DNA of 64,000 bases from Ligula intestinalis (Eukaryota; Platyhelminthes; Cestoda; Diphyllobothriidea; Diphyllobothriidae), in contig JAYGXS010000001.1 in NCBI GenBank assembly GCA_036362985.1, forward strand, positions 68,770,488 through 68,834,487. Reading direction: 5' to 3'. Both the position numbers and the translations under genes were made by a program. Positions 59,901-64,000 of this stretch are shown piece after piece. Under the pieces are notes generated by a model. It did not search any database. It was not told the origin of the DNA and was given only the letters and a program-made list of their open reading frames with translations. Each line of letters opens with the position of its first letter. The stretch's first letter is position 1.

Positions 59901-60680
59901 CCAGCAAAAAATTGTTTCTTAGATCTGAGTCTTGTCAGGGAACTCCGCTGGAGTAAACGCATTCATGAAAAATATACAGAGCGCATTTCAGTCAATGGCT
60001 ACCTTCAGGCGAACGTGACGCCTAAACCGCATAAAAAAACGTGCATGAAATTGCCACACATTAAACTCGTCGGGGACTAACCGGATAAAAATGTGATATG
60101 ACAAAGAATTTGAATCGTATAAACTGGAACATGCGCATCCCAAGAAATTTAAATATGAAGATGTTCTTAAGGATAAAATAATTTTTATGAGTGAGTTTTC
60201 GCGGTTGTCGCTCCAACTCGTCTTCGGACTAACAAGAAAAGTAAAATGAACGACTGAACTTTCAAAACTGCCGAAAAAGATAATATTTATACAAAGTGGG
60301 ACGTGATTGGTAGGTTTGGTCTCAGTACGTCTCCGTCTTGTGGCCTCTGTCTTTTCTATCGTTCTTTGATGGGTTTATAACTACCATCCAACTTTACGTG
60401 CCGGTTAATGCATGAATCGTTGGAGTGCATGGGTTCGAGGAATTCCAGGCCATTTGGAAGTTAAAGCATATTACTTAAATGCGTTGGCTTCTGGATTAAT
60501 AAATTATAGTAGTCAGTTTCCTCCACCTTCACATGCTACTATAGACCTTGGATTTATCCTAATAGTCAATCATTTGACAATAACAAGCTGGCACAAGTGG
60601 ACTGAAGCCTACTATGGTGATAATGAAGTGTAAAATTATAGCCATAAATGTCTTTTTAAAGCAATTCTTAAATAGTACAT
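57000..60680. other. No gene recognised
   Basis: AT-rich sequence, with only short frames (for example 58447-58740) that lack motifs and splice support. It is the downstream flank of the P2X-like gene. Confidence 0.35.
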
Positions 60681-60688
60681 TAACTGTC

Positions 60689-62539
60689 TCACTTTTCATA
60701 GTTCATAAAGACTGCGTCAGAAAGACTCTCTGGAGCAAAAAAGGAGGGAATCAAGTCCTGGCCAAGTGAGGGAGGATCACTATAATAGTTTGTTCCTGGT
60801 GAAGAGAGCTCTATTTCGGAGTCCAACATCATTGCTGTATTTTGTTGTGCCTCGCCTACCCATTCCTCGGTATTTTCGTTCCTGATTGCCTGCATATTTG
60901 GTTTGGGCTCGGAGGTAGAAAGAACAGTAGAGATGCCCTGTTTCACTGTGTATAGATGCAAAAGCTGGCTTAACTCAATAACATTTTCCATTCTTGGTTT
61001 TGGTGGAGGTTCAGAAACATCTTCAGTGCCCCATTTTGTTTTTCGGCCTGCGACCGCGGAGGTCCGACGTTTGTTAGGACCTGATGCTAATCCTGATCCA
61101 TAGCGCGCAATAAAAGTAGCACTGCGAGTAAGTTCACTGAGGTGACTTATAGTACTACGGTAACGGTAGCGATCTTTGCTCAGGTACACAAGAATCATAT
61201 CACAGAGCAGGGTGGCAGTACCGAGGAATGCCATACTTGAACCAACTTTCATACTGAATTCCAGCAAATTGAACTTTCCTGCTCTTCCAGTGACGGAAAT
61301 GATGAACTGGATTCCGTTTACTTTCAGGAGCATTCTCTTGTGGTGAGTAGAGCCATAGTGAGTAGCAATCTCCGTGTAAAATTTCTCTTCCAAAGGAATG
61401 AATTTCCCGCTGATAAATGGATGGTTCGTGCGCGATTCGGAAATTGAGCCCAGGTATCGAAAAGAATATTTGGGGGAGCATTTATCTGCATGCAAGTCCA
61501 GATCACAGTCCCAATTAATACTGATCTCAATAATGCCGCCATCTTTGAGGATTTCCCGAACCACTGCGCCGGACTGCTGAATAATATTGTGAAGGCGGAA
61601 GTTTGGGCAGTATTCATTAAAAAGGTGTCCTTTCTCATAAATGCAACTCTTCAAATATGAGGCATTCATCCAAGGTAGAATATTTCTTTTTTTAAATTTG
61701 TAAATGGGAAATTCAATACTGTTTTTTATGGAAACAGTGAAATTCAAGACGTCATACAGTGGTTCGGCTTCACCCCTTTTGTAAACCGGAAACTCCACTG
61801 CTCTACTTCTCTGTTCAATAAACTTCAGGTTCGTAAACAGGTGAAAGTTTGGACGTTGTAGCGGATTTGACTTTGAAGTTATCTCAATTATCTTAGACCA
61901 GGAACTCCTTCGCACTTCACTATTCTCTAAAATCGGGCACCAGGCATACACCTCACAAGTAGACGTCTCGGGCAGGCAACGTCCAGTGAATGGTCCATGG
62001 CCGTCAAGATCAATATCGAAAAAAAGCGGGAACGAAAAGTTTTTATGGGTCGATTGTAGTCTAGTGCCTGCGATCTCACCAGCGGGACAATCGGCATCAG
62101 AAGAACAGACGGCGTCAAACAACTCTGGACTCTCAGCACAAAATGCCTGTTCTTGCTCGATAGTGCTGTAGATTCGAGTCATGAGAAAGAATCCTGCATT
62201 CTGGATCGGTGGAACAACAAGGTCAGCTTCCGTGTATATTATTGGACCGCCAGCATGATAGCCACCCTCACGGTCCTGATTGCTGAAAGCGGTGCCATGC
62301 ACTCGTGCAGTAACGCCTGAGATGGGCCGCTCAAACGCCTGATAGCCCTTCTCCTGGAACATCACCCAAGCAATAAAGTAGACAAAAATTGCCAGCTGCA
62401 GTAGTCGATAGATTGCTCCAACGGAGCTCGCCTTAATGACGACGACTTTGGGCATTCTATAAATCTCGAAGCATTCCTGCAAAATTTTTCGAAAACTACA
62501 CACTGATGCATACTGAGCTCGTCTTGTTTGACCACACAT
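60689..62539 (-). CDS. P2X-type ATP-gated channel, divergent
   Basis: A 616-residue intronless frame; an in-frame TAG 15 bp upstream fixes the start. P2X receptors are trimeric cation channels of the cell surface. TM1 is about 42-62, followed by EKGYQ. The ten conserved ectodomain Cys are 134, 145, 151, 188, 195, 201, 299, 311, 345 and 354. NFT is at 266-268, SCIY at 298-301, WDCDLD at 343-348, AGKFN at 420-424, and TM2 (GSSMAFLGTATLLCD) at about 430-453. Odd points: the ATP-binding Lys pair is R79 and H81; Asn-Phe-Arg is replaced by K386-F-Y388; only K406 and T268 remain. The N-terminal Thr-X-Lys phosphosite reads M29-P-K31. There are insertions at about 155-185 and 205-260, and a long Pro/Ser-rich tail (460-616). 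Confidence 0.92.
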   Translation of the reverse strand: MCGQTRRAQYASVCSFRKILQECFEIYRMPKVVVIKASSVGAIYRLLQLAIFVYFIAWVMFQEKGYQAFERPISGVTARVHGTAFSNQDREGGYHAGGPIIYTEADLVVPPIQNAGFFLMTRIYSTIEQEQAFCAESPELFDAVCSSDADCPAGEIAGTRLQSTHKNFSFPLFFDIDLDGHGPFTGRCLPETSTCEVYAWCPILENSEVRRSSWSKIIEITSKSNPLQRPNFHLFTNLKFIEQRSRAVEFPVYKRGEAEPLYDVLNFTVSIKNSIEFPIYKFKKRNILPWMNASYLKSCIYEKGHLFNEYCPNFRLHNIIQQSGAVVREILKDGGIIEISINWDCDLDLHADKCSPKYSFRYLGSISESRTNHPFISGKFIPLEEKFYTEIATHYGSTHHKRMLLKVNGIQFIISVTGRAGKFNLLEFSMKVGSSMAFLGTATLLCDMILVYLSKDRYRYRSTISHLSELTRSATFIARYGSGLASGPNKRRTSAVAGRKTKWGTEDVSEPPPKPRMENVIELSQLLHLYTVKQGISTVLSTSEPKPNMQAIRNENTEEWVGEAQQNTAMMLDSEIELSSPGTNYYSDPPSLGQDLIPSFFAPESLSDAVFMNYEK

Positions 62540-62900
62540 GTTAGTAGATTTTTGCTACACACGTACCAAACTCAAGCGCATTAGAAATCCAAATTAGCAG
62601 ATCGGTTGACACGTGCGACAGCAGGAAGCTTTTTAATCATTTTTTACGACGAACGTAAGGGATAGGACTTGATAATAATTTTGGAGGTTAAGTACGCTTA
62701 GCTCGACCAGGAAATATCCGTTTCTGCAATATAAGCCAATCAGTACTAGAGAGGGCTTTGAACCAATCCAAATTCCAGATGGTGTGCTCAATGGTTGGTT
62801 CTAGGTATGATCGGACAAAGCAGTATTCATTTGCCCACTCGTGCTGGAATATGTGAATCAACATCAATTGAGAGATCACTGCCAAATGGACAGATAATTG
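62540..62900. other. Upstream flank of the P2X-like gene
   Basis: No clear TATA box or other named promoter element on the minus strand. Stops in all frames near the gene start. Nothing else is supported. Confidence 0.4.
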
Positions 62901-62904
62901 TATT

Positions 62905-63310
62905 GAAGCGAGTGTTCGCATTCCAGGAACGTGCATATTCTGAGAAGAAGAAGGATGATCGAAGACAGGAATCATAATTTTGTCAGCCTGAGCATTTGGG
63001 CTCCTGCAGGAGCCCATCGTCAGAGAATGGGAGAACAGCAACAAATGAGGTAGCTGGTTCTGGCGTTGGCACAAAATAGCTAGAATTATGAACGGGGAGA
63101 AAATCATTAATTGTGTGGTTCGGCCGTCGACTCGCTACTGCGGACTTTATCAGTATGTTTTAGTGGGCGAGGTCGACGTAGTGGGTTGGAATATTTACAG
63201 AAAAAAAACTATCAACGAAAACAAGCAGGTGAAAGGTCAATCATAAATCATAGGAAAGCTCAGGCTAATAAAATTATGATTCCAGTGTTTGATCACGCTT
63301 CTTCTTGGAT
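62905..63310. repeat. Inverted pair of alpha-type PLE tails
   Basis: The left part (62941-62998) is the inverted complement of 63247-63306 (both contain GGAATCATAATTTT / AAAATTATGATTCC). The left copy continues through a complete alpha-type motif. The right copy starts at GGAAAGCTCAGG, just upstream of the predicted ribozyme cut, and lacks the rest. It lies about 370 bp upstream of the P2X-like start. Confidence 0.6.
62985..63027 (-). ncRNA. Hammerhead-like relic, family alpha
   Basis: On the minus strand: CTGACGA, a perfect helix II (GGGCTC-CTGCAG-GAGCCC), then CAAATGCTCAGG where CGAAAGCTCAGG is expected. The core GAAA is damaged, so it should not cleave, while helix II is better than in any other copy. 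Confidence 0.45.
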
Positions 63311-63319
63311 TATTGTATG

Positions 63320-64000
63320 CTTGCATAAGTTTTTCTGAGAAAGACAAAGATTTCAACATATGCCATAAAAAATAATTTTCCCAGAGTATGCCTGTATGGC
63401 ATCTATTTTTTCGATGTTTTTAGCAAAGCCTTTGGCCACTAGTATGGGAAAGCCTGGGTAACAATTTTCCTATAGATTTTAACTGTGTCCGGCTGTTCTT
63501 TATATTTTGCAATCAAAATAACTAAACACTAAATATATTGCAAATATATTGGCTTCAAGTACAATCTGCCGTAAAGCTTTGAAAAACGGATATTTTGACG
63601 GAAGATGTGAGCACCTGAGAACCTGCACCCGAGCAATAAACATGAATAACCTATGACTCATCTTTATATTTCATAATTGGATCAAAGTTAATGTTCCATA
63701 CTTATTTTTAAGTGTAACTGATGCACTAATTTAGCAATCGTGTTTGTGTAAAGGACGGGCCGAAAACCGCAAACCCTTTTAAAGATGCAGTAAAAGTAGT
63801 GTGTTTCTAGCTAGAATCTATGGCCTAGATAAACGCCTAGTGAAACCTATACATTTCGTTGCAACATATTTATTTTAATATCAACGTTTTAGTTACCAAG
63901 TAACATCCACAAAGGCATTGATTATTATGAGTTGATTTTATAACGGCATTTACATGAAACAGCGAAGGTCTTGACCGTCACACTTTTGTTCGGCCAAAAC
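63320..64000. other. No gene recognised
   Basis: AT-rich end of the window with nothing supported. Confidence 0.4.

Noticed and set aside
62688..63107. 139-residue minus-strand frame near the P2X-like gene
   Set aside because: It translates the PLE tail and hammerhead-like motif and has no conserved protein feature.

Overview
This window looks like nuclear DNA from a flatworm, most likely a tapeworm. The case rests on AT-rich, intron-heavy sequence with very sparse coding, a P2X receptor of invertebrate type, several families of Penelope-like retroelements (PLEs) with hammerhead-ribozyme-like tails, a eukaryotic 28S rRNA relic, and a 10-N scaffold gap. The lineage (a diphyllobothriidean-type cestode) is an inference from memory of such genomes. 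No bacterial genes, CRISPR arrays or viral genes were seen.

The host genes are few. (1) From 116 to about 10.2 kb on the + strand there is a set of short exons of a WD40-repeat-like gene. The first three exons join in phase, and the last three form a second in-phase group. (2) 34224-35492 (+) is an intronless reading frame for a 422-residue type I membrane protein of unknown family. (3) 60689-62539 (-) is an uninterrupted P2X-type ATP-gated channel. It has all ten ectodomain cysteines but has lost four of the residues that normally bind ATP. Weaker exon candidates lie near 17.2, 37.6, 53.0-53.6, 54.8 and 56.3-56.7 kb.

Most of the rest is repeat. PLE remains occur at 1.8-2.9, 10.4-11.0, 12.9-13.7, 18.4-21.2, 27.2-28.0, 30.9-31.4 and 48.4-49.7 kb, and PLE-tail inverted pairs at 31.7-32.3, 41.45-41.6 and 62.9-63.3 kb. 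The 18.4-21.2 kb copy is nearly complete (N-terminal region, RT, GIY-YIG, inverted terminal repeats) but dead: it is frameshifted and the RT catalytic aspartates are deleted. Hammerhead-like motifs recur at PLE 3' tails. Several sequence families have a tiny, self-complementary helix III, which suggests ribozymes that work as dimers. At 21.16-21.87 kb two same-strand hammerheads lie exactly 368 nt apart, as in a retrozyme.

Other repeats are a TA-flanked MITE inserted into one unit of a local tandem array (22.0-23.2 kb), a Tc1-like transposase relic (24.0-25.0 kb), a tRNA-like element (40.3 kb), a LINE endonuclease relic (43.9-44.2 kb), a Gypsy-like protease relic (46.6-47.0 kb) and a degenerate 3' piece of 28S rRNA (51.85-52.53 kb). 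The long stretches between these show no gene that I can support.
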